Assembly (NCBI RefSeq): GCF_011046485.1
Contig: NZ_CP049256.1
Coordinates: forward strand, 1,550,001-1,614,000
DNA from: Microbacterium sp. 4R-513
GTDB lineage: Bacteria; Actinomycetota; Actinomycetes; Actinomycetales; Microbacteriaceae
Length of the DNA: 64,000 bases
Direction: 5' to 3'
A program made the translations under genes and the position numbers. This document shows positions 44,201-52,236 of the stretch, piece by piece; position 1 is the first letter of the stretch, and every line of letters starts with the position of its first letter. Below the pieces are notes generated by a model. That model did not search any database. It was not told the DNA's origin and saw only the letters and a program-made list of their open reading frames with translations.

Positions 44201-47200
44201 GCGCATCGCCGTCGGCCGGGAAGAGGCGGTTCTGCAGGTCCGCCGCATACCAGGGGTCGGGGAGCTGCTGGTTGACGGCGGAGCGCCAGGCGAGCGAACC
44301 GGTCACCTGCGCGGGGAGCTCGCTCCAGGCGCCGTAGCCGCCCGTGAGCGTCGAGTCGGCGGTGAGGCGCCCGTCCGCGTCGAGGAAGCGCTGGATCGTC
44401 GCCTCGATCTGCTCGGGCTTCTCGACCAGCCGGCCGAGAGCGACCGTCGGGACGTAGAGGTGTCCGCCGAGCGACTCGTAGGCCTTCGCGAGGCCGTAGG
44501 GGTCATCCGTGAGGATGTACGCCGCGCGTGCGGCAGCCGACAGCGGAGTCTCGCAGGGGTCCACGCCCACAGCGGCGGGACAGGGGTCGCCGTTGGGCAG
44601 CGTCGGGAGCCGGAGGTCGTCGGCGTGGCTCTCCTCGGTGAACTGCGAGGTGTGCTGAGCGACGGGAGCGAGCGGGATGATGTCGTCGCCGCCCACGATG
44701 ACGACGGAACGGATCTGCGACCGGTTCCCGCCCAGCTCCTGCCCGACGAACGCGTTGATCGCCGAAGAGAGCGCCTCGCGGGCCTTCATCGAGCACGGGT
44801 TCGCGTCGACGGATGCTCGAGCCGCCTGCACGGCGGGGCTCGAGTCGATCGCGAGCACGGCGCCGTCGACCGCTCCGTCGCCCACGTGGCCGTCGCCCGT
44901 GAGCGAGACGAGGGCATCGCGCACGTCGCGGGCGGATGCCGCACCGTACGTGTCGCCGTAGCGCTTCTCGTCGAAGAGGTAGATGGTGTTCGTCGTCGGG
45001 GTCACGGGGTCGCTCACGCCCTCGACGCCCGGGTCTGCGGTCTGACGCGGCGTCCACGCCGTGCACTGCGCCTCGGCCGGCTCGTCGAGGTACTGCACGC
45101 GGAGCGAGTAGAGCGAGGCGCTGGGCAGGCGGTTGCCGCTCGTGACCCGCACGAGCAGCTGGTCGCCGGGTGCGGCATCCGTCGACGCCGCCTCGATCTG
45201 GGCGGTCCCATCGCCCCCCACGACCGTCTGGTCGATGAGCGTCTGGCCGCTGAGCGGGACGCCCGCGTCCGCGCCGGCCTGCGCGGGCTGGTCGGTGGCG
45301 CCCGTCTGCTCCGTCACCGCGGTACCGGGCACCGGACCGGCGTCGGCGACGCCCAGCCCGCTCTCGTTTCTCTTCGGCGCGTAGAGCGACAGCGAGATCT
45401 GGCCGTCCGTTGCATTCGTCGACACGACGAGGCGCTTGCCCGCAGGGGGAGGGTTGACGAGGTAGTAGTCCTCGTCCTGTGCGGGCCCCTGGATCTTGTC
45501 GCCGGTGTTGTCGTCGAGGTCGCGCCACGCCGGCGAGATCCACTCGTAGGAGATCTGGTCCTCGACGAGCGGCGCGGGATTGCCTACCCATTGACCGTCG
45601 ACGAGATTGCGGTCGGGGTCGTCGAACGAGTCGAGCGGAGCGCCGCCGTACAGGTCCGCCGAAGCCGAGAGGCTGCCGCTCGTGAGCTCGCCGGAGGCGT
45701 GCGAGTCACCCGGCTGGGTCGTGGCGGTGAAGTACGACTTGACCGCGACGACGGTCCCGCCGGCGGTGTCGGGCAGCGGAAGTCGCATCTGCTCCGCATC
45801 GATCTGCTTCGGCCCGGTGTAGGGCTGGAACATCGCCGTCGACCCGTCGGGGCCCGAGCCCCAGACGTAGGTCGTGAACGGCGATGTGCCGACGGGGCTC
45901 GAGAAGGTCGCCGTCGGCGCGCGGAAGGTCGTCGGCTCGCCCGGCCCCGGGTCGAACGTGTATTTGAAGGCGGCGATCTGGCCGCAGCGCAGTTTGTCGT
46001 CGCATCCTCGCGGATCGGTCGACGCCTCGACGAGGTTGGGGTCGATCGATGCCGGCGCGATCTGCTCCCAGGGGTAGCTGTCTCGGTCGAGCATCGACAT
46101 CAGCAGGTCGCCGAAGGTCACGGACTCCGGCGCGCCGGCCGCGAGATCGGCGACCGTCGCATCCGGGAGGAAGGCCTGCGAGAAGCCGGCGAGCGCTCCG
46201 GTGACGTTCGGATCGCCGAAGAGCGCGAGGCGCGCGGTCTCATCGAGCGTCGATACGTCGAGGTCGCCGAGAGGGGTCCCGGCGAGGAAGAGGTCGGACG
46301 GATCGATGAACCTCATGAGGCTGCTGCCGACGGGAAGGCTGCGGAGCGCGACGGCGTCGATCCTCGACCGCTCGATGTTCAGTCCGGCGAGGTCGAGGTC
46401 CGCGAGGTACCACGCGGCGTCGACCTGGAAGCCGAGCCCTTGCGCGTCGACGAGGCTCTGCCACGTGGTGCCGCCGGGCAGCGCGATGTCGCCGACGGGT
46501 GCTTCGCCCATCACGTACGACGCGAGCGTCAGCGAGTCGAGCGCGCTGCCGTCGACGTCCAGGTCGCCGAGGGTGAGGCTCTGGATCCGCTCCGCAGCGG
46601 CGCGCTCGACATCCGTCGCCGTCGAGCCCGGCGCGAGCGCGGCCTCGGCCCACGCGAGCACCTCGTTGAGAGTGACGCTCTGGATCAGTTCGCCAGCGAA
46701 CGGGGTGCCCTCCAGCACCTGCGCCCAGCCGCCGGGGAAGTCGAGGTTGTGGATCGGCAGGTTGTGGATCGGGAGGTTGTGGATGGGCAGGTTGTGGATG
46801 GGCAGGTTGTGGATCGGGAGGTTGTGGATAGGCAGGTTGTGGATCGGGAGGTTGTGGATCGGCAGATTGTGGATCGGGGCGTTCGCGATCGCCGACGCGT
46901 ACCCGCGCAGTGACGTGAGCGGGATGGTGGGGATGTCGACCCTCGTCATGAAGCCCGGTGTCGCGAGCTGCCCCTGCGTGCTCGACACCGCGAGGCCGGC
47001 GTGGCGGTGCGTATCGATGGCGTACACGGTGGAGGCGGCGGGCGTCGGGGCTGCGAAGGCCACGGTGCGGGCGGATGCCGAGACGGATGCCTCGGACCCG
47101 ACCGCGAGGTCGGTCCAGTCGGGGATGAGCCCCGTGCAGTCGATCGTCAGGCTGGAGTCGTTCCAGCCGATCTCCTGAATGCGGATCACGGGCGCGTCGA

Positions 47201-48329
47201 GGGTCGCGTCGGCCGAACCCGGGTCGAACTTCGGAATCGTCGTGGTCCACGTGACCCGGCTGCCGTCGCCCGAGATGACGGGATCGGCGATAGAGCCGAC
47301 GTTCCGATTGGTCTCGGTCGTTCCGGCGGCCGCGTAATAGAAGTTGGCATCGGACGTCGCGGCGACGATGGCGGGCAAGCCGCCGCAGTCGTCCTCGTCG
47401 ATGTAGGCGAAGGTGTCTCCGACCGCGTCGATCGTCGGGCTGTGGGCGTTGCTGCCGACCAGGCTGGCCGCGAGCCCGATGCTGGGAGTGGCGCCGTAGT
47501 AGACGTAGTCGCCGGGCGTCCCCGGAGGGGTGACCGAGTCCCGGTGCGCCGTGAAGACGACGGATGCCCCGTTCCCGCTGATCCGGGCCTGCTCGGTGCC
47601 GCCCGCCATCGCGGTCTGGTCGAGGAAGCGGGTGAGCGTGACATCCCCGTAGATCCCGTCTCCGTTCGAGTCGAGGTCGGCGGCGAACGCGTCCCGGGCG
47701 CCGTTGGTGTCGCCGGGCGTGAGGTTCGTCGCCTCGGAGGTGAACACGAGATGCCGGCCGCTGTCGTCGAGGTCGGGGTCGTAGGAGGGACCGTCCGGCG
47801 CCGCAGCGCCCTGCACCCGGAACGTCTTGCCGAGGAGCGTGTCGCGCACGTAGATGCTGGTGAGCCCCGCCGTGCCGCCCTCCGCGACGAGGTTCGTCGC
47901 GGCGCTCCGGAAGGCGACGTAGCGCCCGTCGGCGCTGGCGACGGGCTGCGAGCTCGGACCGTCCGCCTCTGCGGCGGCGAGCGCGTCGTCGGGGACGCTG
48001 ACGCGGGCAGCCGCTCCCGAGAACGGGTCGTCGCTGCCCGGTGCCGCCACCGAGACGAAGACGTCGGAGTCGCCGTTGGTGTCACCGCCGACGAGATCGC
48101 TCGCCGTCGAGGTGAAGAAGACCCGCTGGCCGTCGGGCGTCAGGAAGGGCTCGGTCGAGGACCCGGTGTCGGTCTGGGAGACGCGGAAGGTCTCGGGCGT
48201 GGGCGCCGCGGCCGATGCGGCGGGCGCCGTCGGCGCGGCGACGACGGCCAGGCCGGACACCAGTAGGGCGCCGACCACCGCGGAGGCGTGGACACGCATC
48301 CGGCCGTGGCGAAGAAGGGCGAAGATCAT
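41199..48329 (-). CDS. Giant exported multidomain protein: beta-propeller, PIHNL repeats, clan CD-peptidase-like domain, Ig-like repeats
   Basis: 2376 residues. A signal peptide (VGALLVSGLAVVAA, cut near residue 42) sends it outside. Residues about 45-470 carry PD40/TolB-like propeller blades (LTPDGQRVFFTSTAS, DGRYVAFRSAA, DTNGDSDVFVS). Residues 484-528 are nine PIHNL repeats, followed by pentapeptide-like steps (LGDLDV, LADLDLAGL). Around 1110-1490 a domain recalls gingipain/caspase-clan peptidases: a hydrophobic strand with H1385 (VVSVNTHANE) and another with C1430 (LIFGIGCHAGNN). Later parts hold Ig/HYR-like modules, two of them a tandem copy of about 150 residues. The tail is Gly/Ser-rich with no membrane anchor or LPXTG. 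ATG overlaps the cyclase stop (ATGA). The peptidase assignment is tentative. Confidence 0.78.
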   Translation of the reverse strand: MIFALLRHGRMRVHASAVVGALLVSGLAVVAAPTAPAASAAAPTPETFRVSQTDTGSSTEPFLTPDGQRVFFTSTASDLVGGDTNGDSDVFVSVAAPGSDDPFSGAAARVSVPDDALAAAEADGPSSQPVASADGRYVAFRSAATNLVAEGGTAGLTSIYVRDTLLGKTFRVQGAAAPDGPSYDPDLDDSGRHLVFTSEATNLTPGDTNGARDAFAADLDSNGDGIYGDVTLTRFLDQTAMAGGTEQARISGNGASVVFTAHRDSVTPPGTPGDYVYYGATPSIGLAASLVGSNAHSPTIDAVGDTFAYIDEDDCGGLPAIVAATSDANFYYAAAGTTETNRNVGSIADPVISGDGSRVTWTTTIPKFDPGSADATLDAPVIRIQEIGWNDSSLTIDCTGLIPDWTDLAVGSEASVSASARTVAFAAPTPAASTVYAIDTHRHAGLAVSSTQGQLATPGFMTRVDIPTIPLTSLRGYASAIANAPIHNLPIHNLPIHNLPIHNLPIHNLPIHNLPIHNLPIHNLPIHNLDFPGGWAQVLEGTPFAGELIQSVTLNEVLAWAEAALAPGSTATDVERAAAERIQSLTLGDLDVDGSALDSLTLASYVMGEAPVGDIALPGGTTWQSLVDAQGLGFQVDAAWYLADLDLAGLNIERSRIDAVALRSLPVGSSLMRFIDPSDLFLAGTPLGDLDVSTLDETARLALFGDPNVTGALAGFSQAFLPDATVADLAAGAPESVTFGDLLMSMLDRDSYPWEQIAPASIDPNLVEASTDPRGCDDKLRCGQIAAFKYTFDPGPGEPTTFRAPTATFSSPVGTSPFTTYVWGSGPDGSTAMFQPYTGPKQIDAEQMRLPLPDTAGGTVVAVKSYFTATTQPGDSHASGELTSGSLSASADLYGGAPLDSFDDPDRNLVDGQWVGNPAPLVEDQISYEWISPAWRDLDDNTGDKIQGPAQDEDYYLVNPPPAGKRLVVSTNATDGQISLSLYAPKRNESGLGVADAGPVPGTAVTEQTGATDQPAQAGADAGVPLSGQTLIDQTVVGGDGTAQIEAASTDAAPGDQLLVRVTSGNRLPSASLYSLRVQYLDEPAEAQCTAWTPRQTADPGVEGVSDPVTPTTNTIYLFDEKRYGDTYGAASARDVRDALVSLTGDGHVGDGAVDGAVLAIDSSPAVQAARASVDANPCSMKAREALSSAINAFVGQELGGNRSQIRSVVIVGGDDIIPLAPVAQHTSQFTEESHADDLRLPTLPNGDPCPAAVGVDPCETPLSAAARAAYILTDDPYGLAKAYESLGGHLYVPTVALGRLVEKPEQIEATIQRFLDADGRLTADSTLTGGYGAWSELPAQVTGSLAWRSAVNQQLPDPWYAADLQNRLFPADGDAPKVVSVNTHANETQMLPGVPGAETGAFGANDLFLAQGHEDASALAGSLIFGIGCHAGNNLPTSYYGDVTDWVDVFSQAGGYVGNTGYGLANNVTTALGERLLGLYADWIGVSVQGDQVSSGGALTYAKQSYLGGLGLYSGYDEKALMEAVYYGLPMYTVDDPAKTEMPLPPTPDLTPVTSGGITTASLSFQPKFAAEQDEQGRTYYTVDGNALAVPTAQGILPSILRVLEPQAGLVPRGVLLTSLTTKEQTGPPSLGQTTVGVPEDETTSRGSAFPSAFGTITHQDTPAGPVDLLALTPAIVQVTQDGRGSTELFTDFTAEVTYGPESSTDTTPPVVGSVDLTPPGGIEVRASDQDGDVASVMLLVQLQGSDAWQRLEGSKVVVRNPDGTVAETYWRVPTPAGPYRWMLQVVDSSGNVSTDTSRGHLDVAQAVAPTLGDAGPDASVDLGERLLRSVPITDAVDGERLTASTKVTDAAGDVVSSSSSTVEYGDDGTARALIDQPVTTPGSFTVTLRVCRGDACTSASFGVQTSPLNEAPTATVLLQSDANPVEPTSILTASARATDPDGDPVSAVFTWWRNGVQIPDRSESTLDLDGIAQTGDVVRVTVTPDDGKTQGHAASAEVLVGQAVVAPPGPQITAAATTISGPYTGGEWSQAAVTVTFECTSGTPVVTCPAPVVVSDDTPAAGLDVSGTMTDLLGRTATASVLVRVDATAPSLNPTVTPPTVAPGESAIATANATDASSGVASQSCDPPTTETEGERSVECRATDVSGNTATALAHYTVEIPAPEPPSITLTATNAPGAYVGGTWSRTPVTVTFTCTSGVAVTTCPAPRTVSSDTPVTGMLVAGMMEDALGRTATAQILVRIDTKAPALAPKLQPATIIAGSPGSATPNATDTGSGVATQSCDAVDSSKPGAKRLTCRATDVAGNTASVEIKYIVAPSQRRQTVPPIFGPQKPVRGGEGGGSNGGGGSDEGGGSEGNGRAGTADGTSFTPTFGVR
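46746..46880. repeat. Nine tandem 15-bp units encoding PIHNL repeats
   Basis: Units of 15 bases, type GTTGTGGATCGGCAG on the plus strand, coding LPIHN on the minus strand. Units differ at several positions (CTG/CTC, CCG/CCC/CCT), but every difference except the first residue of the first unit is synonymous. The peptide is thus kept by selection. There is no spacer, so this is not a CRISPR array. Confidence 0.95.
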
Positions 48330-51300
48330 CGGGCATGCTCCGCTTGCGTAGGTGTCGATGGCCCGCCGAGGATCGCGGCGGTGTTGACGACGCCGAGGCC
48401 CGCGAACAGCCGCTCCGCTTCGCTGCGGACGGATGCCTCGGGCCTGAGGCGGCCGAGCTGTGCGAGCGAGAGCGCCCGCTCGAGGGGCGTTGCAGAGGTG
48501 TCGTCGACGGCCTCGAGGGTCAGCGCGAGGGCGCCGGCGTCGTCGCCGTCCAGTGCGGCGAGCCGCGCGCGCTGGCGCAGCAGCCGGGGCCCCCGGGCTT
48601 CGGACAGCGCCGCCGCCATCTCGCGAGCGCTCGCGCCGTCGCCGGCGTCGAGCGTCGCCTCGAGGAGGCGGACACGCGAATCGAGGGTCTCGTCCGTCTC
48701 TCCGAGCGAACCGAAGCCCTGAGCGGCGGCGCGGAACGCGCTGATAGCCCCGTCGGTGTCGCCCGCCTGCTGCGCGATGCGGCCCGAGAAGCTCTTCATG
48801 AACGAGATGAGGTAGGGATTGTCCGTTGCCTCGAACACGCGCAGAGCCTCGGCCACGAGGGGTCGCGCCTCGTCGATCCGGCCCTGGTCGATGAGGATCT
48901 CGGAGGCATTGGCCGACTCGAGAGCCGAGCCGACGACGTCGCCCGCCGCCTCGTGCGCGGCGCGGGCCTGCTCGTAGAGGGCGGCCGCCGTCGTCCAGTC
49001 GCCCCGGTAGTAGGCGCGCACGCCGAGGAGGCTCAGCACCTTGCCCTTCGACAGCTCGTCGTTCGTCTCGTCGTAGAGCTCGAGCGCGCGCGAGAGGTGG
49101 ATCATCCCGGCATCGCCCTCGAGCTCGCTGGCCGCGATGTCGTGGTACCGCAGCGCATCAGCCAGCACGCGCTTGGCGGTGTCGTCGTGCACATTGCCGT
49201 CGAGGAGGCCGATCGCCTCGTTCGCGAGCCCGCGCGCGTCGGCCCAGCGCGATTGCCGAAGGCGCAGCCCGGCCTCGGTGACCGCGATGGCGGCGAGTAC
49301 GCGGTGGCCCGCCGCGCCCGCGCCGGTGAGCGCGCGCCGAGCGGTGCGGAGGGTGCGTACCGCCTCGTCCTGGCGCCCGAGGATATTGAGGGCATAGGCG
49401 CGCTCCCGGTCGACGCGTGCGCGTCCGATCGCGTCGATGAGCAGCTTCCGGGCGGCCGAGAACGCCTCGAGCCCCTCCTTCGCCCAGCCTCCGGCCACCG
49501 AGACGCGGCCGAGCGCCTCGAGCAGCGTGGGAAGGTCTTCCTCGCCGGCCGAGCGCCGGGCGGCCTCCACCGCGAGCCGGTAGTTGCGAACGGCCTCTTC
49601 CAGGGCGAACGCCTCCTCCGCGGCCTTGGCCGCCGCGATCGCCGCCCGATGCGCCGCCTCCCAGTCGCCTGCCGCCTCGTAGTGGGTGGCGAGCATGACG
49701 TTGCGCGACGAGCCCCCCAGCGCCGGGTCGGCTTCAAGGGCCGCGGCGGCGGCCCGGTGCAGTTCGCGACGGCTCTGGAAGGTGAGCTGGTCGTACGCGA
49801 CGTCGCGGAACAGCTCGCTGCGGAACGAGACGCCGTCGCCGCCGACCTCGAGGAACGAGCCCAGTCCGCCGGTGATCAGGGGCATGCCCACGCATTTCAC
49901 ATAGAGGCCGAGCGGTATGCGGATGCCGAGCACAGCCGCGCGGCGGAGCGTCGTGCGCTCGCTCTCGGTGAGAGCATCGATGCGCTCGCCGATCAGCTGC
50001 TCGATCCCGAGGGCGTCATCGCCGGACGCGACGCTCGTCGCGAGCTCGATGGCATACAGGGGATTGCCCTCCGCGCGGGCGATGAGCGGCCGCGCATCGG
50101 CGGGCAGGAGCCTGCGCCCCGCGACGGCCTCGATGATCTCCCGGATGTGCTCGCCCTCGAGGCCTCCGAGCACGAGGTCTTCGCCGAGGGGCTCGACGCC
50201 GCTCTCGCCGGGCCGGCGGACGATCAGCACGGCGTGACGGGTGTCGCGTTCGATGAGCGCCGTCAGGACGGCGGCTGATGCAGGGTCGACCCACTGCGCG
50301 TCGTCGAGGACGAGGCATCCCGGTCCCGACGTCAGCGCCGCGAGGAACTGCGACACGACCTGCGCGGTGCGCTCCGCTCGGAACGAGTCATCGAGCGACT
50401 CGGACTCGTCCGTCCGCGCGGCCTGCGCGGCGACGGCGGGTGCGATGAGGGGCAGCCACGGTGTGAGGTGCGGGAAGTGGTCGGCCACGACCTGTGCGAG
50501 GCGCTCGCCGGCCTCGGCCGGACGCGCCGCAGGCCGGATCCGCAGGAGCGGGCGCAGCAGCGTCTGCAGAGCGCGGTACGGCGTGCTGGCGCCATATCGG
50601 TCGCCGTACGCCCGGAGAACCGGGAGCGGCGTCTCCTCGAGGGCGTACTCGAGCAGGCGCGTCTTGCCGATGCCGGCCGGCCCCGTGATCGTGAGCACGG
50701 AGCCGACCTCGGCCGAGGCATCCGTCAGCATCGTCCGCAGCCGCTCGAGGTGTTCGTGGCGCCCGACGAACGGGGTCTGCTGCTCCGCGAGGGTCGTCGC
50801 GCCGCCGTGACCCGTGACGACCGCGACCGGGATCTGCTGCGTCTTGCCCTTGACCGCGATCGTGCCGCCGTCCTCGGCGTCGAAAGGGCGTCCCGTTCGC
50901 TCGAGTGCGGAGCGCGCGACCAGCACGGTGCCGGAGTCGGCGCGGGAGGCCAGGCGCGCCGCCAGGTTGGTGGGGTCGCCCATCACCGTGTACGTCTGCC
51001 GGTAGGTCGCGCCGACGAAGCCCGCGAAGACGCGGCCCGACGTCACGCCCGCTCGCAGGGCGTAGCCGGCCGACGAGTCGTGGACGATGCGCAGCGCGGC
51101 GCTCACGAGCCGGCCCTCGGGGTCTTCGGCGGTGGTCGGCGCACCCGCCGTCAGGAAGTAGCGGTAGCCGCCGACGGCGGGGTCGACATCCAGCAGCGTC
51201 ACACCGGTCTGCTCCGCGACCTCCTCGACGAACCGCGTGAGGCGGTCCATCTGCGCGAGGTCGTCGGTGCCGGGCCCATCCGGCACGCCCGAGACCTGCA

Positions 51301-52045
51301 CGAACGCGATCGCCGCCCACCGGTGGTCGGGCTCGGCGCCGAGCAGATCGGGACGCCGCGCGAACGCCCGGGGCAGGAACCGCTCGGCCGCCTCGGTGCG
51401 CCCGGCGCTCAGGGCCATGAGAGAGGTCGACACGACCGATCCCGCTTTGAGCAGTCGCCGGGCGCCGTCGGCCGACTCGTCCTTGCCGACCTGCGTCGCC
51501 GGCAGGAGCGCTGCCGTCTCGTCGCTCACGAGGATCCGGCCCGCTTCCGCAGCCGACTGCAGCTCGATGACCCGCGATGTGTCGGCCCCGGTCAGGATGA
51601 CGGAGACGTTGTCGCCGCCCGTCACGAAGAAGTCGAAGCTCCCGGAGTGCACGCCCACCGACATCCGCAGCCTGGCGTGCGCGGCGGGAAGGTGGATGTC
51701 GCCGATGGCCGTGAGGACACGGTTCATGTTCCAGGCGGCGTGCGCCGCGTGGCGGGCGTGGTCGGGGCCGGAGAAGAGCACGAACAGCGCGTCGCCCGCG
51801 AACTTCACGACGTCGCCGCCGTCGTCGGTGGCGGGCAGCAGCACGGTGAAGATGCGCGAGAGCGTCGCGATGAGCTGCTCGGTGCCTTCACGGCCCGCGG
51901 CGGCGAGCTGCTCCGACAGTGTCGTGAAGCCGGAGATGTCGACGACCACAGCGGTGCCCTCGACCCGGACCATTCCGTCCGTGTCGTCGGCGAGCCCGTG
52001 GAAGAGGCGCGGGCTCAGCGCCGATGCTGCGACGTGCGCGTTCAG
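48326..52045 (-). CDS. Soluble-adenylyl-cyclase-like protein: tandem cyclase domains, AAA-type ATPase and TPRs
   Basis: 1239 residues if started at CTG 52045, which follows AGGAGGGG at nine bases; ATG 52210 or GTG 52174 would lengthen a poorly conserved N terminus. Cyclase domain 1 (about 25-185) has both metal Asp (D36 in VVVDISGF, D85 in KFAGDALF) and the base-reading K81 but lacks the Asn/Arg pair. Domain 2 (about 240-385) lacks the metal Asp (FVQVSG) but has T353, N360 and R364 (GDPTNLAAR). This split matches mammalian sAC spacing and predicts one site making cAMP. Walker A GPAGIGKT lies at 455-462, Walker B is CLVLDDAQW, and about 500 residues of TPR-like helices follow. First gene of the operon; 190 bases upstream are shared with rlmN. 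Confidence 0.85.
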   Translation of the reverse strand: MNAHVAASALSPRLFHGLADDTDGMVRVEGTAVVVDISGFTTLSEQLAAAGREGTEQLIATLSRIFTVLLPATDDGGDVVKFAGDALFVLFSGPDHARHAAHAAWNMNRVLTAIGDIHLPAAHARLRMSVGVHSGSFDFFVTGGDNVSVILTGADTSRVIELQSAAEAGRILVSDETAALLPATQVGKDESADGARRLLKAGSVVSTSLMALSAGRTEAAERFLPRAFARRPDLLGAEPDHRWAAIAFVQVSGVPDGPGTDDLAQMDRLTRFVEEVAEQTGVTLLDVDPAVGGYRYFLTAGAPTTAEDPEGRLVSAALRIVHDSSAGYALRAGVTSGRVFAGFVGATYRQTYTVMGDPTNLAARLASRADSGTVLVARSALERTGRPFDAEDGGTIAVKGKTQQIPVAVVTGHGGATTLAEQQTPFVGRHEHLERLRTMLTDASAEVGSVLTITGPAGIGKTRLLEYALEETPLPVLRAYGDRYGASTPYRALQTLLRPLLRIRPAARPAEAGERLAQVVADHFPHLTPWLPLIAPAVAAQAARTDESESLDDSFRAERTAQVVSQFLAALTSGPGCLVLDDAQWVDPASAAVLTALIERDTRHAVLIVRRPGESGVEPLGEDLVLGGLEGEHIREIIEAVAGRRLLPADARPLIARAEGNPLYAIELATSVASGDDALGIEQLIGERIDALTESERTTLRRAAVLGIRIPLGLYVKCVGMPLITGGLGSFLEVGGDGVSFRSELFRDVAYDQLTFQSRRELHRAAAAALEADPALGGSSRNVMLATHYEAAGDWEAAHRAAIAAAKAAEEAFALEEAVRNYRLAVEAARRSAGEEDLPTLLEALGRVSVAGGWAKEGLEAFSAARKLLIDAIGRARVDRERAYALNILGRQDEAVRTLRTARRALTGAGAAGHRVLAAIAVTEAGLRLRQSRWADARGLANEAIGLLDGNVHDDTAKRVLADALRYHDIAASELEGDAGMIHLSRALELYDETNDELSKGKVLSLLGVRAYYRGDWTTAAALYEQARAAHEAAGDVVGSALESANASEILIDQGRIDEARPLVAEALRVFEATDNPYLISFMKSFSGRIAQQAGDTDGAISAFRAAAQGFGSLGETDETLDSRVRLLEATLDAGDGASAREMAAALSEARGPRLLRQRARLAALDGDDAGALALTLEAVDDTSATPLERALSLAQLGRLRPEASVRSEAERLFAGLGVVNTAAILGGPSTPTQAEHAR

Positions 52046-52115
52046 CGAAAGACCCCTCCTTCGGGGGCGCCAGCACCCGGCCGTGCGGGGGGATGCCGGA
52101 ACGCGGCGCCTGATG

Positions 52116-52131
52116 GTGAGAAGAATCTCAC
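52116..52131. repeat. Small hairpin GTGAGA…TCTCAC in the cyclase leader
   Basis: A six-base stem with a four-base loop in the divergent region between the cyclase gene and rlmN, about 70 bases upstream of the proposed CTG start. It may be an operator or leader hairpin. Confidence 0.4.
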
Positions 52132-52236
52132 GGATCGGGAGGCGGCGCCACGGCGGGTTCTGCCGGGTTATCACGGCGTTCGTCGTATGGTCCGCGTCGC
52201 CAGGCTTCATGCAGATCGGTCGCCTACCCTGGAGGC

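Noticed and set aside
46746..46880. Tandem repeats as a possible CRISPR array
   Set aside because: Units are contiguous 15-mers without spacers, in frame inside a gene, with synonymous variation.
42234..46913. A 1559-codon open frame on the plus strand
   Set aside because: It is antisense to the giant exported protein and consists of Arg/Gly/Asp-rich sequence without motifs, as expected for GC-rich shadow frames.
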